Positions 1-9,640 are shown, numbered from the stretch's first letter. The stretch is DNA of 64,000 nucleotides from G963422595 sp963422595 (GCA_963422595.1 OY730298.1:1364001-1428000); one strand, 5' to 3'. Notes: generated by a model from the letters alone, not told the origin. Numbers and translations: made by a program.

Positions 1-28
1 AAAAATATCGTAAGCAGACTTACTGAAA

Positions 29-2572
29 ATGACTGAAGTTACCGTAAAACAACTCGCAAAAGTAGTAGATACCCCGATAGAAAGGCTGCTTGAGCAATTA
101 TCTGAAGCGGGTCTGGACTTTAGCACCCCGGATCAAATCATCAGCGATAAGCAGAAAATGCAGCTACTTGACCACTTACGAAACAGCCGCAGCAAGATAT
201 CTTCGCTGACCGCCGATGACGGCAGAAAAATAACACTGCGCAGAAAGAGCACCTCGCAGCTAAAAGTTGGTGGCACCTCGGGGCGTAGTAGTAGCGCCGC
301 CAGCTCCACGGTAAACGTAGAAATACGGCGTAGACGCACCTATGTAAAGCGCAGCGTGATACTGGAAGAAGAAGCCAGGTTACGACAAGAAGCTGCAAAG
401 GAAAAAGAAATTGCCACGCAAGCCGCGCGAGCAGAAAAAGTAGTACCAGAGACAGAGACAGAAACCCAGGTACAGCAACCAACGCAGACAACAACCCAAC
501 TAAAGCAGCCACCTACGACCAAAGCAAAAGCACAAAAAGCTACGTCAGAAAGCGTGCAACCTGCACCGGAAGACCCCGTGCCGGTAGTTACCGAGGCAGA
601 AGATCGGCAAGATACAACAGCAGTCACGCCTGAAGTTAAGAAAGAAGACACAGCATCAGTTGAATCGGCAACCACCACGGTGGACGCCAAGGTCAAGCGC
701 AAAGAACTGCATGTTGCCAGGGACAAACGCGGTAAACGCAGGACCAGGCCAAAGCAACGCCGGCCTGGAAAAATTTCTCCCAGTGACAAGCACAAATTTG
801 AAAAACCGACTGCGCCTGTCAAGCGGGAAATTTTAGTTCCGGAAAGCATCTCAATTTCTGATCTGGCCCAAAAAATGGCCATTAAAGCGGCTGAATTGAT
901 TGCAGTGATGATGAAAATGGGAGTGATGGCCACCATCAATCAAGTCATTGATCAGGATACCGCAATCCTTGTAGCGGAAGAAATGGGTCACCAGGCGAAG
1001 CCCGCGCAGGCGGCGGACATCGAAGCCAATATATTACAAATTGAATACCACGATACCGAAGCACAGCCGCGCAATCCTGTGGTCACCGTAATGGGACATG
1101 TTGATCACGGCAAAACCTCCTTACTCGACTATATTCGCAGCACCAAAGTAGCATCTGGTGAAGCCGGAGGAATCACGCAACACATAGGTGCTTACAGAGT
1201 ACATACAGACAAAGGCACCGTCACCTTTTTAGACACGCCGGGGCATGCCGCATTTACGGCAATGCGCGCGCGCGGGGCAGAAGTCACCGACATTGTGGTA
1301 TTAGTAGTGGCTGCCGACGATGGCGTAATGCCACAGACGAAAGAAGCCATTGAACACTCACGGGTCGCGAATGTGCCCATGATTGTCGCAGTCAACAAGA
1401 TAGACAGAGAAGACTCCGATCCGGAGCGCGTGCGTAACGAGCTGGCTGCACATACAATAATTCCCGAAGAGTGGGGGGGTGAACACATCTTTGTAAACGT
1501 CTCGGCGATTACTGGCGAAAACATAGACGAATTATTAGAAGCCATATCACTGCAAGCTGAAATACTGGAGCTACAGGCGGTCACTCAATGTCCTGCGGTG
1601 GGCGTAGTTATAGAATCCTCACTGGACAAGGGGCGAGGCCCAATGGCCACCATACTGGTTCAACGCGGTCACTTATCAAAGGGCGACATGCTACTTGCAG
1701 GAGAAGCGTTTGGGCGTGTACGCGCGATGTTCGATGAACATGGCAAAGAAATAAATTCTGCTGGCCCCTCGACGCCGGTGGTCGTACTGGGCTTATCGAA
1801 CGCCGCCAACGTTGGCGATCAGGCCATGGTAGTAACCGACGAGCGCAAAGTACGGGAAATCGTAGACTTGCGTAAAAGCAAATCCAGAGATACCAAATTC
1901 GCGGCGCAGCAAGCCGCAAAGATGCAAGATATATTTGGTCAGATGGACAACGGTGCTGCCGTCCCGATCAACATCTTAATCAAGGCAGATGTGCAAGGCA
2001 GCGCGGAAGCCTTACGAGACGCCCTTATTAACCTCTCCACCAGCGAAGTCAAGGTAAAGATAGTCATGACTGGTGTTGGTGGCATAAACGAATCAGACGT
2101 CAATCTGGCAGAAGCCTCTAAGGCGATCGTAATAGGCTTCAATGTTCGCGCCGACAATGCGGCCAAATCCACGGCTGCCAACGTCGGCGTGGATATTCGC
2201 TACTACAGCGTCATATATGAAACCATTGACGACGTCAAATTAGTTATGAGTGGCATGTTATCGCCGGAAATGCGCGAAGAAATTATCGGCCTTGCCGAAG
2301 TAAAGGACGTATTTAAATCCTCCAAAATGGGAACGGTGGCAGGCACGCAAGTGGTGGAAGGCGTCATCAAACGTGGCAATCCCCTCCGCGTATTGCGCGA
2401 CAACGTAGTAATTTATGAAGGCGCACTTGAATCGCTACGGCGTCATAAGGACGATGTCAACGAAGTACACGTTGGCACCGAGTGCGGCATTGCGGTGAAA
2501 AACTACAACGACGTTAAGGTTGGCGACCAAATTGAAGTATACCAGCGCACCGAGGTCGCGCGTGTTTTATAA
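29..2572 (+). CDS. infB: Translation initiation factor IF-2
   Basis: Cytoplasmic GTPase that brings initiator fMet-tRNA to the 30S subunit and promotes subunit joining. The 847-residue product has the short IF2N domain at its start (about residues 1-52), a long charged Lys/Glu/Gln/Thr-rich linker (about 100-270), a second IF2N-type segment (about 275-330), then the GTPase domain: G1 GHVDHGKT near residue 356, G3 DTPGH near 402 and G4 NKID near 455, followed by the IF2 beta-barrel and C-terminal fMet-tRNA binding domains. Length is slightly below the roughly 890 of E. coli. The start at 29 gives the conserved N-terminus. It heads the infB-rbfA-truB-rpsO-pnp block typical of gammaproteobacteria; nusA would lie just upstream of the window. 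Confidence 0.98.
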   Translation: MTEVTVKQLAKVVDTPIERLLEQLSEAGLDFSTPDQIISDKQKMQLLDHLRNSRSKISSLTADDGRKITLRRKSTSQLKVGGTSGRSSSAASSTVNVEIRRRRTYVKRSVILEEEARLRQEAAKEKEIATQAARAEKVVPETETETQVQQPTQTTTQLKQPPTTKAKAQKATSESVQPAPEDPVPVVTEAEDRQDTTAVTPEVKKEDTASVESATTTVDAKVKRKELHVARDKRGKRRTRPKQRRPGKISPSDKHKFEKPTAPVKREILVPESISISDLAQKMAIKAAELIAVMMKMGVMATINQVIDQDTAILVAEEMGHQAKPAQAADIEANILQIEYHDTEAQPRNPVVTVMGHVDHGKTSLLDYIRSTKVASGEAGGITQHIGAYRVHTDKGTVTFLDTPGHAAFTAMRARGAEVTDIVVLVVAADDGVMPQTKEAIEHSRVANVPMIVAVNKIDREDSDPERVRNELAAHTIIPEEWGGEHIFVNVSAITGENIDELLEAISLQAEILELQAVTQCPAVGVVIESSLDKGRGPMATILVQRGHLSKGDMLLAGEAFGRVRAMFDEHGKEINSAGPSTPVVVLGLSNAANVGDQAMVVTDERKVREIVDLRKSKSRDTKFAAQQAAKMQDIFGQMDNGAAVPINILIKADVQGSAEALRDALINLSTSEVKVKIVMTGVGGINESDVNLAEASKAIVIGFNVRADNAAKSTAANVGVDIRYYSVIYETIDDVKLVMSGMLSPEMREEIIGLAEVKDVFKSSKMGTVAGTQVVEGVIKRGNPLRVLRDNVVIYEGALESLRRHKDDVNEVHVGTECGIAVKNYNDVKVGDQIEVYQRTEVARVL

Positions 2573-2580
2573 GCCCAGCC

Positions 2581-2943
2581 ATGGAAACATCCTTACAGGC
2601 GCGCCAGGAGCGCATGCTACGTGTTGGCGAGCAGTTGCGCCGCGAGCTTGCCGCGTTATTACGCAGTCAGGTAAAAGACCCGCGTATTGCGGAAATCGTC
2701 ATCTATGACGTAATCGTCAGCAGAGACTTAAGTTTGGCACGGGTTTATTTTGGTCTTTTAGATGTTCGGCAAGATGCGGCTGCAAGCCTCACCGGGCTAC
2801 AAAGCGCAAGCGGCTTCTTACGCACGCAGCTTAGCCGTGCCTTACATTTACGCAGAGTGCCCGAATTACGGTTTATCGTTGACGACACCGAAATAAAAAG
2901 CGCGCGTATCGAACGCCTGATAAAAAACGGCTTAGATACATAA
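2581..2943 (+). CDS. rbfA: 30S ribosome-binding factor A
   Basis: Small KH-like protein (120 residues) needed for maturation of the 5' end of 16S rRNA and for late 30S assembly. The family pattern is clear: an N-terminal basic helix (RMLRVGEQLRRELAALLR), the VKDPRI segment, then DVIVSRDLSLARVYFG and a C-terminal helix ending SARIERLIK. It starts 8 bases after the infB stop and is surely co-transcribed with it. Length is normal for the family. A longer overlapping frame begins inside infB (2520) but has no family resemblance, so the ATG at 2581 is taken. Confidence 0.96.
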   Translation: METSLQARQERMLRVGEQLRRELAALLRSQVKDPRIAEIVIYDVIVSRDLSLARVYFGLLDVRQDAAASLTGLQSASGFLRTQLSRALHLRRVPELRFIVDDTEIKSARIERLIKNGLDT

Positions 2944-3020
2944 ATAATCAATACTCAGCCGTGCATCGCTGGGGCATCGCCAAACGTATACCCACTCAAA
3001 ATTGAGGATTCTGACACCAC

Positions 3021-3920
3021 GTGCAAGCATATAAGCGCACCCAGGGCGGCCTGTTATTATTCGACAAACCTGCGGGTCCCACCTCAAATTTCGTGTTACA
3101 AAAAGTAAAAAAAATATTTAACGCCGTCAAAGCCGGTCACACCGGGAGTCTGGATCCGCTAGCGACCGGGTTACTGGTGATTTGTTTCGGGGCGACCACC
3201 AGGATATCAGATTATTTACTTGCCGCGGACAAGCGTTACCAAGTGTGCATAAAGCTCGGTGTGGTCACCAACACTGGTGACGCGGATGGCGAAGTACTAG
3301 TGCGGCGGGATGCCACCTCCATCACGGACGACCAAGTGCGTCGCAACATAAAATCTTTAACCGGCAGCATCAAGCAAACTCCCCCCATGTTTTCTGCCGC
3401 AAAACATCAAGGTACCAGACTATACAAACTGGCAAGGCAAGGGGTAGAAGTCCAGCGGCGCGCGCGCGCGATTGAAATTTACGAAATCGGATGGATCCGT
3501 CGTGAAGGAACGCTATTACATCTGCGCGTACACTGCTCCAAAGGCACCTACATAAGGGTTCTGGCAGAAGACTTAGGTAAGCGTTTAGGTTGTGGCGCAC
3601 ACGTTGTCGCGCTCCGGCGTACTGGGCTGGGTCCATTCGTTGATACGCGGCTGCACACTTTATCAGAACTGGAAAAGCGTGCGAGTGAAGGGGCAGCCTC
3701 GCTTGATACAACACTGGTGCCAATTGATAGCGCCTTACAGTCGTGGCCGGCGGTAGTGTTTACAGAAAGCTACATGCGCGATATCCGCCGTGGTCATGCG
3801 GTGCGGCTACCAACGTCGCCACCATCTGGAAAGATAAGAATTTACCATGCAAATAACGAATTTTACGGCATCGGCACAGTTCTGGACGATGGGCGTATTG
3901 CCCCGAAGCGTTTAATTTAA
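3021..3920 (+). CDS. truB: tRNA pseudouridine(55) synthase
   Basis: Makes pseudouridine 55 in the T-loop of tRNAs. The 299-residue protein starts with a GTG and carries the TruB signature AGHTGSLDPLATGLL with catalytic Asp45, the KRYQVCIKLG strand, the SKGTYIRVLAEDLG motif near residue 175 and a PUA-like C-terminal segment. The gap to rbfA is 77 bases without obvious signals. Third gene of the infB operon, the conserved position. Confidence 0.96.
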   Translation: MQAYKRTQGGLLLFDKPAGPTSNFVLQKVKKIFNAVKAGHTGSLDPLATGLLVICFGATTRISDYLLAADKRYQVCIKLGVVTNTGDADGEVLVRRDATSITDDQVRRNIKSLTGSIKQTPPMFSAAKHQGTRLYKLARQGVEVQRRARAIEIYEIGWIRREGTLLHLRVHCSKGTYIRVLAEDLGKRLGCGAHVVALRRTGLGPFVDTRLHTLSELEKRASEGAASLDTTLVPIDSALQSWPAVVFTESYMRDIRRGHAVRLPTSPPSGKIRIYHANNEFYGIGTVLDDGRIAPKRLI

Positions 3921-3954
3921 AAAATAGTCAAATGTTTTAATGACAGATTTACAC

Positions 3955-3982
3955 TTGTTTACGCGAACTTACGTAGTAGAAT
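3955..3982 (+). promoter_or_regulatory. Candidate sigma70 promoter for rpsO-pnp
   Basis: TTGTTT at 3955-3960 and TAGAAT at 3977-3982 are separated by 16 bases and lie about 75 bases before rpsO. In E. coli rpsO also has its own promoter at this point, which makes the match plausible. Neither hexamer is perfect. Confidence 0.35.
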
Positions 3983-4058
3983 CGCGCACTCGCCAGCATC
4001 AGGTAAAGACCAAAGAAAGCAAACACACAGAATAATCACAGCAAGGCAAATTGGAAAC

Positions 4059-4328
4059 ATGACCATTACAGCAGATAAAAAATTAAACATAGTTAAAAAA
4101 TATCAACGTAACGACACCGACACCGGGTCCCCCGAAGTGCAAGTTGCGCTTTTATCCACGCGCATATCACATTTAAGCGGACACCTTGAAACGCACAAAA
4201 AAGACCATCACTCACGTCATGGTTTATTAAAGATGGTCAGTCACCGCCGCCGATTGCTTGACTACTTACGAGGTAAAGATCAGACCAGATACCAGCAACT
4301 GATTGGCGCGCTTGGCCTAAGACGCTAA
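4059..4328 (+). CDS. rpsO: 30S ribosomal protein S15
   Basis: Primary 16S rRNA-binding protein of the small subunit platform; 89 residues, the usual length. The conserved S15 blocks GSPEVQVALLSTRISHLSGHL, HKKDHHSRHGLL and RRRLLDYL are all present. Sits between truB and pnp as in E. coli. S15 commonly represses its own mRNA through a leader structure; the 138-base upstream gap leaves room for one, but I did not identify a defined fold. Confidence 0.97.
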   Translation: MTITADKKLNIVKKYQRNDTDTGSPEVQVALLSTRISHLSGHLETHKKDHHSRHGLLKMVSHRRRLLDYLRGKDQTRYQQLIGALGLRR

Positions 4329-4394
4329 CCAGGCACTATCTGATAGACTTAACTACAGGCAACAACGACAGTTATTCCCTATAAGGGTTAAACA

Positions 4395-4430
4395 ATGGAA
4401 ATCACAACAATGGAAATCACCAGTGAGTAA
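4395..4430 (+). other. Leader mini-ORF overlapping pnp start
   Basis: Eleven codons (MEITTMEITSE) followed by TAA, built from a 15-base unit repeated twice (ATGGAAATCAC...). Its stop lies 3 bases inside the pnp reading frame, so ribosomes finishing it would terminate on the GTG start of pnp. Could be a translational coupling leader or just a short duplication that created a second ATG. Confidence 0.3.
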
Positions 4431-6522
4431 AGTAACCAAATCATTTTCGTATGGAGATCACAGAATAACATTAGAAACCGGAGCAATCGCCCGTCAGGCC
4501 GATGGCGCGGTGCTCAGCGAAGTGGAAGGAACTGCGGTTTTAGTGACCGTAGTCGGGCAAAAAGAGGCTCAGCCGGGCCGGGATTTTTTTCCGCTAACGG
4601 TAAACTATCAGGAAAAAACCTATGCTGCTGGCAAAATACCCGGCGGTTTTTTTAAGCGTGAAGGGCGCCCGTCTGAAAAAGAAACACTCACCTCCCGTCT
4701 CATCGATCGTCCGTTGCGCCCCATGTTTCCCAAGGGTTTTACCAACGAAGTTCAAGTCATTGCCACAGTAGTCTCGATGAATACCGACATAGATCCCGAT
4801 ATTCCGGCCATACTTGGCGCATCGGCAGCGCTCGCAGTATCCGGGATACCCTTTAATGGCCCCATAGGTGCCGCTCGGGTGGGTTACATCAATGGCGGCA
4901 ACGTATTAAATCCGAGCATCTCCCAGTTAAGAAACTCCAGTTTAGACTTGGTAGTGGCAGGCACCCGCAATGCAGTTTTAATGGTCGAGTCGCAAGCGAA
5001 CATCCTCTCTGAAGAACAAATGTTGGACGCCGTCATGTTTGGGCATCAGCAGCTGCAAACCACCATCAATGCAATTCAGGAATTTGCCGATGAAATCAAC
5101 AAACCGGTTTGGGACTGGCAGCCACCGCCGGTCAATAAAGCATTAGTAGAAGCCATCAATGCACAATACAGTGGGCAACTGGAAGCGGCCTATCAGGTTG
5201 CGGAAAAACTGGCTCGTCAGAAACAAGTTAGCCAAATTCGTAATGACGTATGTGAACTACTCGTGGACGATCAAGAAGGTCCCAGTGAAACCGAAGTACT
5301 TGATGTGTGTAACAAGCTGGAGAAAAAAATCGTGCGTGGTCGCATACTGGCGGGCAAAAAACGTATTGACGGGCGCGATCAAGACGTAGTGCGACCGATT
5401 GACGTCGGCGTTGGCGTATTGCCACGCACCCATGGCAGCGCATTATTTACACGAGGCGAAACCCAGGCACTGGTAGTGACCACCCTGGGCACCGGTAGAG
5501 ACGCGCAAGTGATTGACGCCATAGAAGGCGAATTCAAAGACAACTTCATGCTGCACTACAACTTCCCGCCATTTTGCGTGGGAGAGACCGGCTTTGTGGG
5601 CTCCCCAAAACGCCGCGAAATAGGGCACGGAAAGCTCGCCAAACGCGGTATTCGGGCAGTCATGCCGACTGAAAACGAATTTCCCTATGTAATACGAGTA
5701 GTTTCCGAAATCACAGAATCCAATGGCTCCAGCTCTATGGCCAGCGTTTGTGGCACCAGCTTATCATTGATGGACGCGGGCGTGCCCATCAAGGCACCGG
5801 TGGCCGGAATCGCCATGGGCCTGATTAAAGAAGGCGACGCCTATGCCGTACTCACGGACATCCTCGGCGACGAAGACCATCTCGGCGACATGGACTTTAA
5901 AGTAGCAGGCACACAGACAGGCATAACCGCCTTACAGATGGATATCAAGACCGAAGGGATCAACAGAGAAATTATGCAAATCGCACTTCAACAAGCGCGT
6001 GCTGGACGCCTGCATATTCTCGAAAAAATGAATGCCGCGATTCCGGTGCCACGTGCAGAAATGTCTGAATATGCGCCTCGCTTCACCATTTTGAAAATCA
6101 ATCCTGACAAAATCCGTGACGTAATTGGCAAAGGAGGTGCCACTATCCGCGCACTCACCGAAGAAACCGGCACCACCATTGATATTGACGATGACGGCAT
6201 AGTACGGATTGCATCAATAGACAAAGCTGCGGGCGAAGGCGCCAAACAGCGTATTGAGCGGCTTACTGCCGACGTAGAAGTAGGCAAAATATATGAAGGC
6301 AAAGTAGTAAAAATCATGGACTTTGGCGCGTTCGTAAGTGTATTACCGGGCAAGGACGGCCTGGTACATATCTCTCAAATTTCACACCAACGCATTGAAA
6401 ATGTATCCGACGAACTTTCCGAAGGCGACATTATCAAAGTCAAAGTGCTTGAAATCGACAAACAAGGACGCATCAGACTAAGCATGAAAGCCGTTGAAAA
6501 TGAACACCTACAGCAACCCTGA
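4423..6522 (+). CDS. pnp: Polyribonucleotide nucleotidyltransferase (PNPase)
   Basis: 3'-5' phosphorolytic exoribonuclease that degrades mRNA, usually as a trimer and in the RNA degradosome. The 699 residues show the two RNase PH domains (about 1-230 and 310-540) joined by the alpha-helical domain, the catalytic-core stretch DILGDEDHLGDMDFKVAGT near residue 485, a KH domain with the GKGG loop near 568 and an S1 domain with GKDGLVHISQIS near 645. Start is GTG at 4423 (MSKVTKSFSYGDH), preceded by GGAA. Last gene of the infB-pnp block. Confidence 0.97.
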   Translation: MSKVTKSFSYGDHRITLETGAIARQADGAVLSEVEGTAVLVTVVGQKEAQPGRDFFPLTVNYQEKTYAAGKIPGGFFKREGRPSEKETLTSRLIDRPLRPMFPKGFTNEVQVIATVVSMNTDIDPDIPAILGASAALAVSGIPFNGPIGAARVGYINGGNVLNPSISQLRNSSLDLVVAGTRNAVLMVESQANILSEEQMLDAVMFGHQQLQTTINAIQEFADEINKPVWDWQPPPVNKALVEAINAQYSGQLEAAYQVAEKLARQKQVSQIRNDVCELLVDDQEGPSETEVLDVCNKLEKKIVRGRILAGKKRIDGRDQDVVRPIDVGVGVLPRTHGSALFTRGETQALVVTTLGTGRDAQVIDAIEGEFKDNFMLHYNFPPFCVGETGFVGSPKRREIGHGKLAKRGIRAVMPTENEFPYVIRVVSEITESNGSSSMASVCGTSLSLMDAGVPIKAPVAGIAMGLIKEGDAYAVLTDILGDEDHLGDMDFKVAGTQTGITALQMDIKTEGINREIMQIALQQARAGRLHILEKMNAAIPVPRAEMSEYAPRFTILKINPDKIRDVIGKGGATIRALTEETGTTIDIDDDGIVRIASIDKAAGEGAKQRIERLTADVEVGKIYEGKVVKIMDFGAFVSVLPGKDGLVHISQISHQRIENVSDELSEGDIIKVKVLEIDKQGRIRLSMKAVENEHLQQP

Positions 6523-6596
6523 AAGCACTGTAATGCTACTCCCTGATCCCCGCCCCTTATGGACAGCATCATTCAGGCTGGTTTGATCATCAGTGC

Positions 6597-6998
6597 ATGA
6601 CAAAACACACGAAATCAGAGCATGAATGGCGTCAGCGACTAACGCCACAGCAGTTTCACGTCTGTCGGCAACAAGGCACCGAGCCCGCCTTTAGTGGCAA
6701 ATACCATGATCACCGGGCAGTGGGCCTATATCGTTGCGTTTGCTGCGACGTCCCGTTATTCGATTCCAGATCCAAATTTGATTCCGGCACCGGCTGGCCC
6801 AGTTTCTGGCAGCCGTACGCCGAAGAAAACCTTACCACCGCGAACGACTCAAGCCATGGGATGCGCAGAACCGAAGTCCTGTGCAATCAATGTAAAGCCC
6901 ATCTCGGGCACGTATTCGCAGATGGCCCCGCGCCCACCAACCTAAGATACTGCATTAACTCCACCGCCTTAAAATTTGACTCTGAAGGAAATTCATAA
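6597..6998 (+). CDS. msrB: Peptide-methionine (R)-S-oxide reductase
   Basis: Reduces the R epimer of methionine sulfoxide in damaged proteins. The 133-residue product has both zinc CxxC motifs (CVCC near residue 47, CNQC near 96), GTGWPSFW near 64 and the RYCINS motif near 120 holding the catalytic Cys. No resolving Cys elsewhere is obvious, and no signal peptide is seen, so it should be cytoplasmic. It lies 74 bases after pnp; not a usual partner of that operon. Confidence 0.93.
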   Translation: MTKHTKSEHEWRQRLTPQQFHVCRQQGTEPAFSGKYHDHRAVGLYRCVCCDVPLFDSRSKFDSGTGWPSFWQPYAEENLTTANDSSHGMRRTEVLCNQCKAHLGHVFADGPAPTNLRYCINSTALKFDSEGNS

Positions 6999-7011
6999 AT
7001 CCATACATCCG

Positions 7012-7260
7012 TAGTAAAGACAACCTCCCGCGCCTGTCCGCATAAAATCCCTCGTAAAAATCAAACCCTGAATCTTTCTTGATTCTGCTCTATCTACTTC
7101 TTTTTCTTTATCATCCTGAATATCCTGTCCATGCATATTCACATTCTTTCTTTCTATTTCCTGATTTTTAATTTTTAATTCCCTCCTGTACATCCATGTT
7201 CATATTCTTTATTATCCTGTAAATTCTACTACATCCATGTTTATACTCTTTAGTAGCAAC
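7012..7260. repeat. Intergenic repeat family copy 1
   Basis: Non-coding stretch with the recurring words CCTGTCC...ATAAAATCC, AAACCCTGAATCTT, ATCCTGTACATCCATGTT and CATATTCTTTATTATCCTG. The same words in the same order occur at 9.5, 10.0, 13.0, 33.0 and 35.8 kb. Short frames in it are not conserved and do not look coding. Confidence 0.7.
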
Positions 7261-7291
7261 AACTGACAACGAAAATACCAAAAGGAAGATT

Positions 7292-7474
7292 ATGATGAAA
7301 GTAACTTACGATGCCAATACTTGCGTCCATGCAGGTGAGTGTGTAAAAGGTTCACCTGACGTATTTAAAGTGGTTGATGGAGAATTTGTCATTGACCAAA
7401 ATGCCGCGCCGGAGGCCGAGATACGTGAAACCGTCTCAAAATGTCCTTCTGGAGCGTTACAAATTCAAGACTAA
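7292..7474 (+). CDS. Small divergent 4Fe-4S ferredoxin-like protein
   Basis: Sixty residues with CVHAGEC near residues 11-17 and a C-terminal KCPSGAL motif near 50, the arrangement of the divergent mono-cluster 4Fe-4S family (YjdI/Fer4_19 type). Probably a one-electron carrier in the cytoplasm. A purine-rich AAAGGAAG sits 7 bases before the ATG. It precedes a GST-like protein and a 2Fe-2S reductase on the same strand; the partner enzyme is not evident. Confidence 0.8.
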   Translation: MMKVTYDANTCVHAGECVKGSPDVFKVVDGEFVIDQNAAPEAEIRETVSKCPSGALQIQD

Positions 7475-7577
7475 CGTAAAGTTTTAGCACTGCACCGGGC
7501 AAAAAATGCTCGCAAGCGTTATGCGGTGCGTAATGAAAACTATCCTAATGCAGTTTGCCAGTTAGGGGAGGAGAGCT

Positions 7578-8234
7578 ATGATTGGAGATCAATTAAGAAC
7601 AAAAATGATATTAAGTGGGCATCCGAGTTGTCCGAATACCGGGAAGTGTTTGCAGACGGCAGGTGAGAAAGGCGTGGACGTCGAAGCGCAAGTCATTAGC
7701 GGCATGGATAGCGATGACTTTCTGGCGAAGTCTCCCTATGGTGTGGGCCCCGTCTTACAAGACATAGACTTTATAGTGTACGGCACCTATGCAGTCATGT
7801 CCTATCTTGATGACAAAGGGTTTGGACCTTCACTGGTGCCGCGCAATGGCGTGGTCAGAGCCGTGATGTATCAATGGATAGGCATCGTGATGGAGAAAGT
7901 TCACCCATTGATAACTGGCGATGCTATCGACCAGACAGCTTTAGCTCCCTTATTCGATGGGCTAGACAATCAGATACAAAATCCACCCAAAAAAGGTGAT
8001 TTTATCGGTGGAGAATTTTCCCTGGCCGATATTCACTGGGCTGCGTGTTGCAATTTAATAACCATCGGCGGAGGTAGTGATCTGATAAGCTCCCGTACTG
8101 CGGTAAATGCCTGGTACGACAAAGTCAAATCGCATCCATCTACCAGCAAAGAAAAACTCAAGCCTTACACCTGTTTACCAACGGCGGAAGACGTTCAATC
8201 AAGTACTTTGCGGGACATTTCGATTAACGTATAA
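7578..8234 (+). CDS. Glutathione S-transferase-like protein
   Basis: 218 residues with an N-terminal thioredoxin-fold (KMILSGHPSCPNTGKCLQTA, then SPYGVGPVLQDIDFIVYGTYAVMSYL, the position of the cis-Pro/glutathione site) and an all-helical C-terminal domain with GGEFSLADIHWAACCN, the usual N-capping box of GSTs. The Cys-rich SCPNTGKC near residue 17-23 hints at a Cys-type (omega/beta-like) active site. A strong ribosome site GGGGAGGAG precedes the ATG. Substrate unknown; clustered with ferredoxin and reductase genes. Confidence 0.75.
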   Translation: MIGDQLRTKMILSGHPSCPNTGKCLQTAGEKGVDVEAQVISGMDSDDFLAKSPYGVGPVLQDIDFIVYGTYAVMSYLDDKGFGPSLVPRNGVVRAVMYQWIGIVMEKVHPLITGDAIDQTALAPLFDGLDNQIQNPPKKGDFIGGEFSLADIHWAACCNLITIGGGSDLISSRTAVNAWYDKVKSHPSTSKEKLKPYTCLPTAEDVQSSTLRDISINV

Positions 8235-8312
8235 AGTAAGGTATTCTTTTTATAGATCGCACAATAAGCGGTTCTACGCGCTGGCAAAGGCGTCAATGAG
8301 TATTGAAAAACC

Positions 8313-9404
8313 ATGTTTGGATTATTTGGTGGTGGCAAAAAAGACTGGCAAGCGGATATCAACTCTGGTGAGCATAAATTCACCGTAAAAGCGGGTGATA
8401 ACCTACTAAATGCGGCCTTGGAACTGGGCATTCCCTGGCCGCATGACTGCCGGGTAGGCAGCTGCACCACGTGCAGATGCAAGCTCAAAAAAGGCAAGAC
8501 CAAGTCGTTGACTGATTTTTCCTACGTGCTCGACCCCGATCAATTACAACAAGGCATGATCCTCGCGTGTCAGACACGCTTAAAAAGCGATATTGAGATA
8601 GAAGTAAAGCTGGAAGCGGCATCCCATGCCCGTCAGGTAATCTCGTTTGAAGGCACCTTAAGCCGTATTACAGATTTAACCCATGACATCAAAGAAATCG
8701 TAATTACTGCCGACTACCCGTTACCCTCACGCAGTGCAGTCGCTGGGCAATATGCGGAAATAAGCGTTTCCGGTCTAAGCGCGCCACGCTCATACTCCTA
8801 TGCGAAGGCACCGGAAAATGAAGCCGAAGACGAAGCGACTTTTTTCGTGCGTTTAGTGCCTGGGGGTGAGTTCACCGAATGGTTATTTGCGCAAGACCGT
8901 ACTGGCGAAAAAGTAACAGTTGCGGGGCCTTACGGCCATTTTTGGTTGCGGCCGCAGAAAACACACATGATCTGCGTAGCTGGTGGCAGCGGCATCAGCT
9001 CCATTAAAGCAATTTTAGAAGCGGCAGTAAATGAGCAAGTCGGGCGTAACTGCCTGTTTTTATTTGGTGCACGCACGCAACAAGACTTATACTGTTTAGA
9101 AGCAATGGCAGACCTTACTTCCAAGTGGAACGACAAACACACATTTGAGTTTGTTCCCGTACTGAATATGGAGCCTGAAGACAGTGATTGGAGTGGTGCC
9201 AGAGGCTTGGTAACCGACTATCTGAAAACGGCTTATGTGGACACTGGTAAAATTTCACTAAGTGAAGCACAAGGCTATTTATGTGGCCCGCCACCCATGA
9301 TTGATGCAGCCATTGCAGTAATGGTTGATCAAGGCATGGAAAAAGACAATATCTACTTCGACAAATTCCTGGATGCCAGCTCAATGCCCGGCGGACGCAA
9401 ATAA
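8313..9404 (+). CDS. 2Fe-2S ferredoxin/FAD-NAD(P)H oxidoreductase
   Basis: 363-residue electron-transfer flavoprotein of the oxygenase-reductase type. N-terminal plant-type 2Fe-2S domain with CRVGSCTTCRCKL near residues 46-58 and a fourth Cys near 89 (LACQTR); then the FAD domain with RSYSYAKAP (RxYS) near 158 and the NAD domain with CVAGGSGISSIKA near 218 and YLCGPPPMIDAA near 326. Order and length match reductases of phenol, toluene and methane monooxygenases, but no oxygenase component is present. It may serve the neighbouring small ferredoxin or another acceptor. The start has a weak ribosome site. Confidence 0.85.
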   Translation: MFGLFGGGKKDWQADINSGEHKFTVKAGDNLLNAALELGIPWPHDCRVGSCTTCRCKLKKGKTKSLTDFSYVLDPDQLQQGMILACQTRLKSDIEIEVKLEAASHARQVISFEGTLSRITDLTHDIKEIVITADYPLPSRSAVAGQYAEISVSGLSAPRSYSYAKAPENEAEDEATFFVRLVPGGEFTEWLFAQDRTGEKVTVAGPYGHFWLRPQKTHMICVAGGSGISSIKAILEAAVNEQVGRNCLFLFGARTQQDLYCLEAMADLTSKWNDKHTFEFVPVLNMEPEDSDWSGARGLVTDYLKTAYVDTGKISLSEAQGYLCGPPPMIDAAIAVMVDQGMEKDNIYFDKFLDASSMPGGRK

Positions 9405-9514
9405 AGCCAGATTAATGTAGAACAATCGTAGCAAGAATTATTAATTATTGCCGCGCACTTAATTATCCTCACATTTACACTTATTGGAATATTTAAGCTG
9501 ATTTTATTATAGGA

Positions 9515-9640
9515 ACAGGAACAGGCCTCGTGCCTGTCCTGAGTGACGCATTACATATTATCCCGCCCATCCATGCTCACATTCTTTCTGCTTCTTAATT
9601 ATCTTGTACATCCTGTACATCCATGTTTGAATCTCTCAAT
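9515..9640. repeat. Intergenic repeat family copy 2
   Basis: Contains the hairpin word ACAGGCCTCGTGCCTGT followed by TATTATCCCGCCCATCC, TTCTTAATTATC and ATCCTGTACATCCATGTTT, the same order as the other copies. Rest of the 9405-9696 gap shows nothing else recognisable. Confidence 0.65.

Noticed and set aside
340..939. 199-codon minus-strand frame opposite infB
   Set aside because: Antisense to the low-complexity charged linker of IF-2, which lacks stops by composition.
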